Positions 6,977 through 14,433 of a DNA stretch of 15,650 bases are shown here, one piece after another (position 1 is the first letter of the stretch; the number at the start of each line of letters is the position of its first letter). Source of the DNA: Christensenella sp. UBA4379 (GTDB taxonomy: Bacteria > Bacillota > Clostridia > Christensenellales > Aristaeellaceae); the NCBI GenBank assembly GCA_002391225.1, contig DGRV01000020.1, forward strand, positions 1 through 15,650, given 5' to 3'. The position numbers were made by a program, and so were the translations under genes. The notes below the pieces were generated by a model that ran no database searches, was not told the DNA's origin, and saw only the letters and a program-made list of their open reading frames with translations.

Positions 6977-7542
6977 CCTCTGTCCTTTCCGTGGGTGGGC
7001 CGGTCCGGAGCGCTTTGGTGCGCCCCGATCAGCTTCTCCATCCAGATCATGTTGTACCAGCGGCCGAACTTCCAGCCGCATTGGTGAAACGTGCCGATCT
7101 TTTCAAAGCCCATATGGCGGTGAAAGCGCTCGCTGTCATGGGTCAGGTATTCATCCTCCACGATCGGGTCGCCGATGCAGGCATACAGGTTCAGCATTCC
7201 CATCGCCCGGAGCTTTTCCTCCAGCACTTCGTACAGCAGCCGTCCGTAGCCCCTGCCCCTGGCCTCATGATCCAGGTAGATGCTCAGCTCGCAGCAGCGG
7301 GCGTAAGCCGCCCTTGGATGAAAGGGCCCGGCATAGGCATAACCCATGATGCGCCCGTTTTCTTCGAGCACCAGATAGGGATAACGGCCCAGCGTGCCCT
7401 CGACCCGCCCGCGGAACTCGTCCAGGCTGGGCACTTCGTATTCATAGGTAACGGCCGTATGGACGACGTAATGGGCGTAGATTTGAAGCAGCCGCTGTGC
7501 GTCCCCGGGGACGGCGGAGCGGATGACAGGCCCGTCCATCAC
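6973..7542 (-). CDS. GNAT acetyltransferase, phosphinothricin-acetyltransferase (PAT/YncA-like) type
   Basis: 189 residues if the GTG at 7542 is used (GTGA overlap with the galT stop) or 188 from the adjacent ATG at 7539; GTGATG makes both possible. The N-terminus IRSAVPGDAQRLLQIYAHYV and the TAVTYEYEVPSLDEF segment are typical of PAT/YncA-like acetyltransferases. The acetyl-CoA pyrophosphate loop is ARGRGYGR (residues ~93-100 from the ATG), and HMGFEKIGTFHQCGWKFGRWYNM (~142-164) forms the C-terminal core. Such enzymes acetylate amino-acid-like amines such as methionine sulfone or phosphinothricin. The true substrate here is unknown, and resistance should not be assumed. Its start and stop both overlap neighbouring genes. 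Confidence 0.88.
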   Translation of the reverse strand: MMDGPVIRSAVPGDAQRLLQIYAHYVVHTAVTYEYEVPSLDEFRGRVEGTLGRYPYLVLEENGRIMGYAYAGPFHPRAAYARCCELSIYLDHEARGRGYGRLLYEVLEEKLRAMGMLNLYACIGDPIVEDEYLTHDSERFHRHMGFEKIGTFHQCGWKFGRWYNMIWMEKLIGAHQSAPDRPTHGKDRG

Positions 7543-9035
7543 GCCTTCCCTTCCCGGTTGACCGCGTCAATGAAGCGGGCAAAGGCCTTCGCCCCTTCTT
7601 CATTGCGCCGGTAGACGCCCGCGTGCTCCAGAACCTTGGCAAAGACCTTCCCGACCTCCTCCCGGAGGATGCCGGCGGCGTTTTCCCTGGTGAACTGATA
7701 GCGGGTTTTGAGCTCTTCCGCCCAGGGGGCGTGCTTTTCCAAATCCCCCGTCAGCGGGGCCCCGGTCAGCAGAGCTTCTTCCACCCCGGCCAGCTCCTGC
7801 TTGAGCCTGGCCGGCAAGACCGCCAGGCCCATCACCTCGATCAGGCCGATATTTTCCTTTTTGATGTGATGAAGCTCCGCGTGCGGATGATAGACGCCCA
7901 GGGGGTGCTCCGCCGTGGTAATGTTGTTTCTGAGCACCAGGTCCAGCTCATAGTCCGTCCCCCGGCGGCGGGCGATCGGCGTGATCGTGTTGTGCGGGAC
8001 GCCGTCGGTTTCCGCGAAGATAAACGCCTCCTCGTCCGTATACCCGCGCCAGCAGTTCAGGATCCTGACCGCCAGATCCGTGAGTTTCCCCCGGTCCGCC
8101 CCGGTCAGGCGGATGACGCTTAAGGGCCACTTGACGATGCCCGCCCGGACGCCCGGGAAGCCTTCAAAGGAGATTTCCTTTTCCACCGGGGCCTTCTCCA
8201 TGGGGAAAGTAAAATGTCCGCCCTGGAAATGCTCGTGGCTCAGGATGCTGCCGCCGACGATGGGCAGGTCCGCGTTGCTGCCGATAAAATAGTGCGGGAA
8301 AGCCGTCACGAAGTCGAGCAGCTTTTCAAAGGCCTCCCGGCCGATCACCATCGGCGTATGGCTGGCGTTTAAGACGATGCAGTGCTCGTTGTAATAGACA
8401 TAGGGGCTGTACTGCATGAACCACTGGCTGCCGCCGATGGTCACGGGAATCAGGCGGTGGTTCTGGCGGGGCGGGTGGTTCATCCGGCCGGCGTAGCCCT
8501 CGTTTTCGGCGCAGAGCAGGCATTTGGGGTAGCCGGACTGAGGGGCGTTCCTCGCCGCCGCGATGGCCTTGGGATCCTTTTCCGGCTTGCTCAGGTTGAT
8601 GGTGATCACCAGGTCGCCGTATTCGGTCGGCGCGGTCCAGCGCATGTCCTTTTCGATGCGGTAGCGGCGGATATAATCGGTATCCTGGGAAAAGCGGTAA
8701 TACCAGTCCGTCGCCTCCCGGGGAGAAAGGGCGTACAGCTCCGCAAAGCGCTTCCGCACTTCGTGGGGCCGGGGCGTCAGGATGCCCATGAGCTTTGTAT
8801 CCATTAGGTCCCTGCTGGTCACGTCCCCGGCGCAGACGCCGCGGGAAACGGCGTCGTCCAGCAAGCCCTTTAAAATCTCCTCCAGGGGCAGATTGGCCGG
8901 TTCCGCCGCTTCATATTCATGCAGGCCCAGGGCGTCCAGGAGCTGGTTGAGGATAAAAACCCTGTCCGCCTCCTCCAGCAGCTGATGATCGATTCCATAC
9001 TGAACCAGGGACGCGAGCAGTTGATTGACAGGCAT
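7539..9035 (-). CDS. galT: Galactose-1-phosphate uridylyltransferase, class II
   Basis: 498 residues from the ATG at 9035, with a GGAGGT site at 9041-9046. This matches the usual ~490-500 residues of the Firmicutes class II enzyme. A ten-codon longer frame has no ribosome site. The enzyme exchanges UMP between UDP-glucose and galactose-1-phosphate in the cytosolic Leloir pathway. Landmarks: KCLLCAENEGYAGRMNHPPR (171-190), QWFMQYSPYVYYNEHCIVLN (204-223), and NADLPIVGGSILSHEHFQGG (254-273), where H267 and H269 form the HxH of the nucleotidyl-histidine site and Q271 follows. GVYHPHAELHHIKKENIGLIEVMGLAVLPARL lies near 390-425. It is first in a three-gene operon whose other members are not sugar genes; galK and galE are not in the window. 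Confidence 0.95.
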   Translation of the reverse strand: MPVNQLLASLVQYGIDHQLLEEADRVFILNQLLDALGLHEYEAAEPANLPLEEILKGLLDDAVSRGVCAGDVTSRDLMDTKLMGILTPRPHEVRKRFAELYALSPREATDWYYRFSQDTDYIRRYRIEKDMRWTAPTEYGDLVITINLSKPEKDPKAIAAARNAPQSGYPKCLLCAENEGYAGRMNHPPRQNHRLIPVTIGGSQWFMQYSPYVYYNEHCIVLNASHTPMVIGREAFEKLLDFVTAFPHYFIGSNADLPIVGGSILSHEHFQGGHFTFPMEKAPVEKEISFEGFPGVRAGIVKWPLSVIRLTGADRGKLTDLAVRILNCWRGYTDEEAFIFAETDGVPHNTITPIARRRGTDYELDLVLRNNITTAEHPLGVYHPHAELHHIKKENIGLIEVMGLAVLPARLKQELAGVEEALLTGAPLTGDLEKHAPWAEELKTRYQFTRENAAGILREEVGKVFAKVLEHAGVYRRNEEGAKAFARFIDAVNREGKA

Positions 9036-9055
9036 GGCTGACCTCCGTTTGTTGC

Positions 9056-9105
9056 GTCCGGCCAAAGCGCATCACGGCATAGCGCAAAGCATCTCCGGCC
9101 CGGAC
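9056..9105 (-). promoter_or_regulatory. Hairpin in the galT mRNA leader
   Basis: GTCCGGCC (9056-9063) and GGCCCGGAC (9097-9105) are complementary apart from one bulged base. They enclose a ~33-nt region with repeated AAAGCGCATC/AAAGCATC motifs, also partly self-complementary. The hairpin lies in the transcribed leader, about 10 bases upstream of the ribosome binding site, and no U-run follows, so it is not a simple terminator. Its role is unknown. Confidence 0.4.
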
Positions 9106-9129
9106 CCAGGATTGTTCTTTTCAATATTC

Positions 9130-9157
9130 ATTATAACATGGTTTTTGATTCCTGCAA
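9130..9157 (-). promoter_or_regulatory. Promoter of the galT operon
   Basis: On the minus strand, TTGCAG (9157-9152), a 16-base spacer and a perfect TATAAT (9135-9130) preceded by TG one base upstream (extended -10). Transcription would begin near 9123 and leave a leader of about 85-90 bases. Confidence 0.7.
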
Positions 9158-9217
9158 TCATCCGGCCGTCAAAAAAATATGGACTTTTCCGCGTGTCCTT
9201 CTTTCCGTCTGTTTTTC

Positions 9218-9246
9218 TCGACAAAACGGGGCTTTCGGGCTATAAT
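9218..9246 (+). promoter_or_regulatory. Promoter of the serine hydrolase-lysR unit
   Basis: TCGACA (9218-9223, 5 of 6 to consensus), a 17-base spacer and a perfect TATAAT (9241-9246). Transcription would start near 9253, about 55 bases before the ATG at 9309. It is divergent from the galT promoter, with the two -35 boxes about 60 bases apart. Confidence 0.8.
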
Positions 9247-9308
9247 GGGCTGGATCGGACGAGGATGAAGCTAAATGTCTGGTACTTTGATGAGATGAGG
9301 TGCTTTTC

Positions 9309-10439
9309 ATGCAGTGGGACCGACTCAAGAACTTTATTGATTCCCTTCCCTCCGCCGGGGTGCCCGGGTGCGACATGATCGTGTGCCGGGACCACGAGGT
9401 TCTTTTCCGCCACATGGCCGGAAACAGCGACGCGGAAGGGAAAAAGCCCATCCGCGGGGACGAGCTGTACTGGCTGTTTTCCTGCACGAAGGTATTGACC
9501 ACCTGCGCCGCCATGCAGCTGATCGGTCAGGGAAAGCTGCACCCGGACGACCCGGTCAGCATGTACCTGCCGGCCTATGGTTCCCTGACCGTCCGGGACG
9601 GGGACACGGTCCGGCCCGCCAAGCGCGTGATGACCGTCCGCCACCTGATGAGCATGCAGAGCGGACTGAGCTACGAGCTGAGCTCCCCCTCCATCCTTTC
9701 GGCCATTAAGGAAAGCAATGGGAAGGCCGATACCCGCACGCTGGTGGACGCCATGGCCCAGGAGCCCCTCAGCTTTGAGCCAGGGACGGATTTTCTCTAC
9801 AGCCTCAGCCACGACGTTCTGGCCGCCGTCATCGAGGCGGTCAGCGGGGAGCGCTTTTCGGAATACCTAAACCGGCACATCCTGGAATCGCTTCATTTAA
9901 AAGATTTTTCCTTCAGTCTGAACGACCAGAGCCGGGCCCGCCTGGCCGCCATCTACCAGCGGGACGGGGACAGCCTGACCCTCTGCTCCCAGGACAGCAA
10001 CAACTACCGCCTGACAGACGCCTATGAAAGCGGCGGCGCCGGGCTTCTGGGCAGCGCGGAAGAATACGCCTGCTTTGTGGACGCCCTGGCCTGCGGCGGC
10101 AAGGGAAAAGACGGGCAGCAGATCCTGGACCCGGAAATGATCCAGCTGTGGAGCGCCAACCAGCTGACGGCGCACAGCCGCCATTCCTTTAACCAGTGGA
10201 ACCGGAGGGGCTATTCCTATGCCCTGGGCGTCCGCACGAGGGTGGACCTGTCCGTCGGCGGGCCCGGCAGCCTTGGGGAATTCGGCTGGGACGGGGCCGC
10301 AGGCTCCTATGCGATGATCGACCCGGACCGCCATCTTTCCGCCTTCTTCGCCATGCACGTCCGCAACTTCGGCTACGTCTATGACGTGATCCATCCCACG
10401 CTCCGCGGCCTGATCTATGAAGGGCTTCAGGGCGAATAA
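9309..10439 (+). CDS. Beta-lactamase-fold serine hydrolase (class C / EstB-like)
   Basis: 376 residues from the ATG at 9309. ATGAGGTG just upstream gives the ribosome site, so an in-frame GTG at 9300 is less likely. The family uses an active-site serine and includes esterases, D-aminopeptidases and penicillin-binding-like enzymes. Motifs: SxxK as S58-C-T-K61 (WLFSCTK), the Tyr motif YSL at 164-166 (FLYSLSHDVLAAVIEAVSG), and EFGWDGAAGSY near the C-terminus in the place of the KTG/HxG motif, as in EstB-type esterases. No signal peptide is present, so a cytosolic place is likely. Substrate unknown; a true beta-lactamase function is unlikely without a signal peptide. The next gene starts 20 bases after the stop on the same strand, so the pair is probably co-transcribed. 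Confidence 0.9.
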   Translation: MQWDRLKNFIDSLPSAGVPGCDMIVCRDHEVLFRHMAGNSDAEGKKPIRGDELYWLFSCTKVLTTCAAMQLIGQGKLHPDDPVSMYLPAYGSLTVRDGDTVRPAKRVMTVRHLMSMQSGLSYELSSPSILSAIKESNGKADTRTLVDAMAQEPLSFEPGTDFLYSLSHDVLAAVIEAVSGERFSEYLNRHILESLHLKDFSFSLNDQSRARLAAIYQRDGDSLTLCSQDSNNYRLTDAYESGGAGLLGSAEEYACFVDALACGGKGKDGQQILDPEMIQLWSANQLTAHSRHSFNQWNRRGYSYALGVRTRVDLSVGGPGSLGEFGWDGAAGSYAMIDPDRHLSAFFAMHVRNFGYVYDVIHPTLRGLIYEGLQGE

Positions 10440-10459
10440 CGCCGGGAGGACGGACAAGT

Positions 10460-11401
10460 ATGACCCTTCAGCAGCTGTATGACGTGATCGTGATCTCGGA
10501 AACCGGGTCGCTTAACAAAGCGGCGGAAAAGCTCTTTGTCAGCCAGCCGGCCCTGACCGGCGCGGTGCGGGACCTGGAAAAGGAGCTTTCGATCACCATT
10601 TTCAACAGGACGCCCCGGGGCGTCACCCTGACGCCGGAGGGCCTGCGTTTCCTGCCCTACGCCCGGCAGGTGTACGCCCAGTACGTCAGCCTCATGGAGG
10701 AATACGGCAAGATGGAGCCCCGGCGGACCAGCTTCGCCGTGTCCACCCAGCACTATTCCTTCGCGGTCAAGGCCTTTGTGGAGCTGGCCAAGAAGGTCGA
10801 CGTGTCCGAATATGAGCTGGCCATCCGGGAGACCCGCACCCAGGAAGTCATCGACGACGTGATCAGCCTGCGCAGCGAGATCGGCATACTGTACATGAAC
10901 GGCTTCAACCGAAAACCCCTGACCAAGGTGCTGAACCAGGCGGACCTGGTCTACCAGCACCTGATCGACTGCAGCGCCTTTGTGTATCTGTGGAAGGGCC
11001 ACCCGCTGGCAGGCCGCGCGACGATCTCCATCGAGGACCTGCTTCCCTATCCCTGCCTGGCCTTCGAGCAGGGCGACAGCCCCCTCTACTTTTCAGAGGA
11101 GCTGCTTTCCACCAACGAATATCCCCGCCTGATCCGCTGCTGCGACCGGGCGACGGTGCTCAACCTCATGGTGGGGCTGGACGGCTACACCATCTGCTCC
11201 GGCATCATCTGCGAGGAGCTGAGCGGGCCGGACTACGTCGCCGTCCCCTTCGACCCGGGCTCCGACCCGGAGGACACCACGATGGAAATCGGCTACATCG
11301 AACGGAAAAACCACGTCCGCAGCCCCCTGGGCGAACAGTACATCCAGGAAATGCAAAAATACCTGCTCCAGGAGCAGGAAAAAAGAAACACAAACGGATA
11401 A
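10460..11401 (+). CDS. LysR-family transcriptional regulator
   Basis: 313 residues, the usual LysR length, with a GGGAGGA site at 10443-10449. The N-terminal winged helix-turn-helix is unmistakable: LYDVIVISETGSLNKAAEKL then FVSQPALTGAVRDLEKELSITIFNR and GVTLTPEG (residues ~6-61). The rest (~90-300) is a type 2 periplasmic-binding-like effector domain that would bind a small co-inducer. It follows the serine hydrolase on the same strand rather than facing its target gene, so its targets could be its own operon promoter (9218-9246) or genes elsewhere. The repeat element of 11407-11531 begins six bases after the stop and supplies the only terminator-like structure downstream. Confidence 0.93.
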   Translation: MTLQQLYDVIVISETGSLNKAAEKLFVSQPALTGAVRDLEKELSITIFNRTPRGVTLTPEGLRFLPYARQVYAQYVSLMEEYGKMEPRRTSFAVSTQHYSFAVKAFVELAKKVDVSEYELAIRETRTQEVIDDVISLRSEIGILYMNGFNRKPLTKVLNQADLVYQHLIDCSAFVYLWKGHPLAGRATISIEDLLPYPCLAFEQGDSPLYFSEELLSTNEYPRLIRCCDRATVLNLMVGLDGYTICSGIICEELSGPDYVAVPFDPGSDPEDTTMEIGYIERKNHVRSPLGEQYIQEMQKYLLQEQEKRNTNG

Positions 11402-11406
11402 GAAAA

Positions 11407-11531
11407 CAGAGTGGAGAGTGAAGAGTGGAGAGTGGAGATCGATATGGTTTTTGACAGTGAGCAAAAACTATATCAAATCTCCACTCTCCACTCTGCGGCC
11501 GAAGGCCGCGAAAACTCTCCACTCTTTTTTT
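11407..11531 (+). repeat. GAGAGTG-heptad structured repeat element, copy 2 (terminator-like)
   Basis: Left arm of four heptads (11407-11439), core, right arm, one 15-nt hairpin and a T7 tail. Pairings: 12 bp between 11408-11419 and 11514-11525; 17 bp between 11423-11439 and 11477-11493; 13 bp (one G-T) between 11441-11453 and 11462-11474; and 6 bp between 11495-11500 (GCGGCC) and 11504-11509 (GGCCGC) with loop GAA. This predicts a closed three-way junction followed by TTTTTTT (11525-11531). It shares orientation, arm sequence and the ATATYAAATCT core end with copy 1. It lies between convergent lysR and the gene at 11530-13026 and probably works as their terminator. A short ATG frame reading through it is an artefact. 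Confidence 0.85.
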
Positions 11532-13026
11532 ATCTGTCTTTTCTGTACCAGTTCACCGTGACCATCCAGGGTTTCATCGGGGAGCACTGCTTCTGCTGGC
11601 TGCCGATGAAGGTGTAGCCACACTTTTCAGCCACGATGTTGCTGGGCACGTTGTCGGTATGGGCTTCGATGAGGACGGAGGGGCAGCCACGCTTGAACAG
11701 GTACTCCGTCACTGCCTTGACCGCCTCGGTCATGTAGCCGTGGCTCCAGTAGTCCCGGCCCAGCACATAGCCCAGCTCCGGCACCCCGCTGTGCCAGGCG
11801 GGTACGTCCACCATCCCGATCAGGTCTCCCCCGTCCTTGAGGGTGATCCCGTAGCGCACGGTGGCCGGGTCCCGGTAGGCCTTCACCCAGAGGTCGACCA
11901 GCTGGCGCGTCACTTCCACGTCCTGGTGCGGGTTCCAGGTCATGTACTCCGTCACCTGTGGGTCCTTGGCCCAGCATTCGTAGATGCGGTCGGCGTCCTC
12001 CAGCTTGATGGGCCTGAGGATCAGCCGCTCCGTTTCCAGGGCGTTTTCCGGCAGCGGCGGTTTCTTGACCTCCGCAGGCGGGGCGGGCTTTTCCTCCTTG
12101 CGGCGGGGCCGGAGGATTTCCCCCTGCACCCCGGCCAGCTTCCGGTCCGAAACCTCGTCAAACTCCTGCGTTTCCGCGCCGGAACGGAGGTTTTCGGTAT
12201 CAAAGGCATAGTCCAGCCATTTGGGCAGCTGCGGGATGGTCAGCTGCTGCAGCATTTCCTGCCGGATCAGCCCGGGCGCGCGCCGGGGCGGCGTCAGGGT
12301 GCTTCTTCCCGCGGCAAAGCAGTAGAACATCCTTCCCTCGATGGCCACAGCCAAATCTTCTCCCCCGCCCTGCAGCAGGCCGTTCAGCCGGTCCTGCTCC
12401 TGGGGAGACAGCACCTGGTCGCAGTACACGGCCATGTCCTGAATCCACGGGGCGTCCGCCCGCAGCAGCTTGTGCTGGCGGCGGAAAAACGGCGTCAGTT
12501 CCTCTTCTGAGGCGATGGTGCTCCCGATCATGCGGAAGCGGCTGAGCGGGGCCCTCGGCATCTCCAGCTGAACGAGGACGCCGTTTAAAAGATCCCCGTC
12601 CTTTAAGGGAACGGTGGCGTCCGTCATGGTCAGCTTCCTGCCCCGACACCGGGCCGTGACCCGGTTGGAAAAGGAGAACTCGCTGTCATCCCGCCCGGTC
12701 GGGAACAGACACAGCATCCGAAAATGGTCGGGCTCGGTGATAATCTTTCGTGTCAGGTCGATTTCCTCGGCATATTCCCCGAGGCTCACCCGGACCTTGT
12801 CCAGATACCATTGTTCCTGATAGATCTTCTTGGCCGGCAGCACGGTCAGCAGCACCGAAAGGCCGCCAACCACGGCGACGGCGACGGCGTTTTCCGTCTG
12901 CCTCAAGGTATACAGATAGGCCGCATACAGGAAAAGCGCCAGCGACACCAGGCGGAAAAAGCTCAGGAAGCCCCGCTTGACGTTCAGCGTTCTCAGGGAG
13001 TGATCCCTGTTTTTTTTATCTTTCAT
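11530..13026 (-). CDS. Membrane-anchored protein with C-terminal RimJ/RimL-type GNAT domain
   Basis: 498 residues in one uninterrupted frame. Residues 1-18 are basic, then two hydrophobic segments (~20-40 and ~46-63) form a hairpin membrane anchor with both ends likely cytosolic. Residues ~70-300 form a soluble region I do not recognise with confidence; the arrangement (two helices, then a region ending in VAIEGRMFYCFAAG) is reminiscent of DUF3137-type proteins. A Pro/Lys/Glu-rich linker spans ~305-328. Residues ~329-498 are a full GNAT domain (LETERLILRPIKLEDADRIY, DPQVTEYMTW, LGRDYWSHGYMTEA, EKCGYTFIG), a paralogue of the GNAT at 3402-3968. This would place an acetyltransferase at the inner membrane face. 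Its ATG overlaps the mutY stop (ATGA), indicating one operon. Acceptor unknown. Confidence 0.82.
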   Translation of the reverse strand: MKDKKNRDHSLRTLNVKRGFLSFFRLVSLALFLYAAYLYTLRQTENAVAVAVVGGLSVLLTVLPAKKIYQEQWYLDKVRVSLGEYAEEIDLTRKIITEPDHFRMLCLFPTGRDDSEFSFSNRVTARCRGRKLTMTDATVPLKDGDLLNGVLVQLEMPRAPLSRFRMIGSTIASEEELTPFFRRQHKLLRADAPWIQDMAVYCDQVLSPQEQDRLNGLLQGGGEDLAVAIEGRMFYCFAAGRSTLTPPRRAPGLIRQEMLQQLTIPQLPKWLDYAFDTENLRSGAETQEFDEVSDRKLAGVQGEILRPRRKEEKPAPPAEVKKPPLPENALETERLILRPIKLEDADRIYECWAKDPQVTEYMTWNPHQDVEVTRQLVDLWVKAYRDPATVRYGITLKDGGDLIGMVDVPAWHSGVPELGYVLGRDYWSHGYMTEAVKAVTEYLFKRGCPSVLIEAHTDNVPSNIVAEKCGYTFIGSQQKQCSPMKPWMVTVNWYRKDR

Positions 13027-14060
13027 GCAGGAGTCTCTCCTCTCAGCAGGTCCGAGGCCACAGCTTTGGCGGCCCGCATGGCGGTCGGGACCGGCAGGGC
13101 GTTCATCTCGTCCAGGGTATAAAAGCAGGGCTCAAGCTCTTTGGGGACGCTTTGCACACGGCAGACATAGAGCTTCATCTCCCACACCCGGTGGGTGAAA
13201 ACGTGGCGGGCGTTTCCAGCCTCCCCTGCGTGGGCGCTTAAGTGCAGGCGGCGCAGGGCGGCGGAAGGAGCATCCTCGGTCAGATAGAACACGTACAGCC
13301 CGTTCAGCAGCCCTTCCTTCCGGGGCGTAAGATACACCCTATCCTCCCACAGCAGGATCAGCACGTTCAGCCGGATGACTTTGGGCGGTGCTTTTTGCGG
13401 CTGCAGGGGCAGCTGCTCCATATCCCCTGCGGCCCTGGCATCGCAGAGGTCCCGCAGCGGGCAGTTTTCACATTCCGGCGTCCCCGGCACGCAGACCCCG
13501 GCCCCCAGGTCCATCAGGGCCTGGTTAAAATCTCCCGGCCGGTCCGAGGGGATCAGGGAGCGGGCTGTATCCGTGAGCCGCTTCTGAACGGAGGGCAGGG
13601 TGACGTCCTCCCGGATGCCCTGGGTGCGGGCCAGCACACGGGTCAGGTTTCCGTCGATCGCAGGCTCCGGCAGGCCAAAGGCGATGGAAGCCACCGCCGC
13701 CGCCGTATAGGGCCCGACGCCCGGCAGCCTGCGCAGCAAACTAACGTCCGCCGGAAACCGGCTGCCGTACTGCTCCATCACCACCCTGGCCGCCTTCAAA
13801 AGGTTCCTGGCCCGGGAATAGTAGCCAAGGCCTTCCCAGAGCTTCAGGACCTCTTCCTCCGGCGCCTCCGCCAGGGAGCGGACATCCGGGAACCGCCGAA
13901 GAAAGCGCTCATAATATCCCTCGGCTGTCACCGTCCTGGTCTGCTGCAGCATGATTTCACTGAGCCAGACCCGGTACGGGTCCTTTGTTCCCCGGAAGGA
14001 CAGCACCCGCTTATTTCGGTCGTACCAATCTAGCACCAGCTGCGAAAAAGACTGTTCCAT
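13023..14060 (-). CDS. mutY: A/G-specific adenine glycosylase MutY
   Basis: 345 residues, typical for MutY. It removes adenine mispaired with 8-oxoguanine, starting base excision repair. Key features: catalytic E35 in WLSEIMLQQT, helix-hairpin-helix LRRLPGVGPYTAAAVASIAFG (109-129), catalytic D136 in IDGNLTRVLAR, and a [4Fe-4S] loop C190-x6-C197-x2-C200-x5-C206. The C-terminal ~120 residues form the NUDIX-like 8-oxoG-recognition domain, with the HVFTHRVWEMKLYV motif. I chose the ATG at 14060 because GGGAG (14067-14071) precedes it and 20 residues then precede the conserved Arg segment, as in other MutY proteins. An in-frame GTG at 14108 overlaps the upstream stop but has no ribosome site. No promoter is evident immediately upstream. 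Confidence 0.95.
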   Translation of the reverse strand: MEQSFSQLVLDWYDRNKRVLSFRGTKDPYRVWLSEIMLQQTRTVTAEGYYERFLRRFPDVRSLAEAPEEEVLKLWEGLGYYSRARNLLKAARVVMEQYGSRFPADVSLLRRLPGVGPYTAAAVASIAFGLPEPAIDGNLTRVLARTQGIREDVTLPSVQKRLTDTARSLIPSDRPGDFNQALMDLGAGVCVPGTPECENCPLRDLCDARAAGDMEQLPLQPQKAPPKVIRLNVLILLWEDRVYLTPRKEGLLNGLYVFYLTEDAPSAALRRLHLSAHAGEAGNARHVFTHRVWEMKLYVCRVQSVPKELEPCFYTLDEMNALPVPTAMRAAKAVASDLLRGETPA

Positions 14061-14104
14061 GCGCCACTCCCTGCGTCTAAGGGTATTGGAAGAATCCAAC
14101 GGGA

Positions 14105-14408
14105 TCACTGATACCAGACTTCTGCGTCCTGACGGAACTGCCGCAGGGACGGCTCATGCTGGTAAAACATATGACCGGAAGGATAGTAGGAGAAGGTCAG
14201 ATGATCCTGGAGGCTGCCATTCAGGAAGAGATGGTTGTAGGTCCATTCGGCGGCGAAGAAGGGCGTTGCCAGGTCATAGTAGCCGCACCGCACCCAGACC
14301 TTCATCTTCGGGTTTTTAAGACATACAGTCGTGGATGATCCTTTCCTGGCTGAGGAAGCTGTTCATCTGCTTGGGGAAGGTCCAGGCGTTGTCCACCATT
14401 CTCTTCAT
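14105..14408 (-). pseudogene. Frameshifted remnant of an S10-type serine carboxypeptidase
   Basis: The frame 14305-14105 encodes 66 residues ending an S10 carboxypeptidase-like domain: KVWVRCGYYDLATPFFAAEW with the catalytic Asp, then FSYYPSGHMFYQHEPS with the catalytic His. Upstream, a second frame (14408-14316) starts at an ATG with GGAGGA at 14415-14420 and reads 30 residues, ending QERIIHDCMS then TAA. Removing one base in the A-run near 14313-14318 joins the frames to give CMSKNPKMKVWV, the expected family sequence, so a one-base frameshift has occurred. The catalytic Ser and some 350-400 N-terminal residues are missing. The presence of a good ribosome site next to a C-terminal fragment suggests an internal deletion of the original gene. 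It cannot be catalytic. Confidence 0.7.
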
Positions 14409-14433
14409 TTTGTATCCTCCGTTCTGTAGGCCC

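Noticed and set aside
6977..7081. N-terminal extension of the ADP-ribosylglycohydrolase to 7081
   Set aside because: The ATG at 6976 has a good ribosome site and begins the conserved family N-terminus; the extension is the other-frame reading of the upstream GNAT gene.
5897..7087. 396-residue plus-strand ORF
   Set aside because: It is the antisense of the ADP-ribosylglycohydrolase gene, has no recognisable motif, and arises from high GC content. The same holds for the long antisense frames at 787-1383, 1903-2457, 7623-8123 and 11659-12510.
9309..10439. Antibiotic-resistance beta-lactamase
   Set aside because: It has SxxK and a Tyr motif but no signal peptide and an EstB-like C-terminal motif, which fits an intracellular esterase or peptidase better.
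11411..11617. Small ORF beginning MESEEWRVE
   Set aside because: It is a translation of the GAGAGTG heptads and then runs into the antisense of the neighbouring gene; it has no ribosome site and is a known kind of spurious product of such repeats.
14061..14108. MutY start at the GTG of 14108
   Set aside because: It overlaps the upstream stop as other genes here do, but no ribosome site precedes it, whereas GGGAG precedes the ATG at 14060 and the resulting N-terminus has the usual MutY length.
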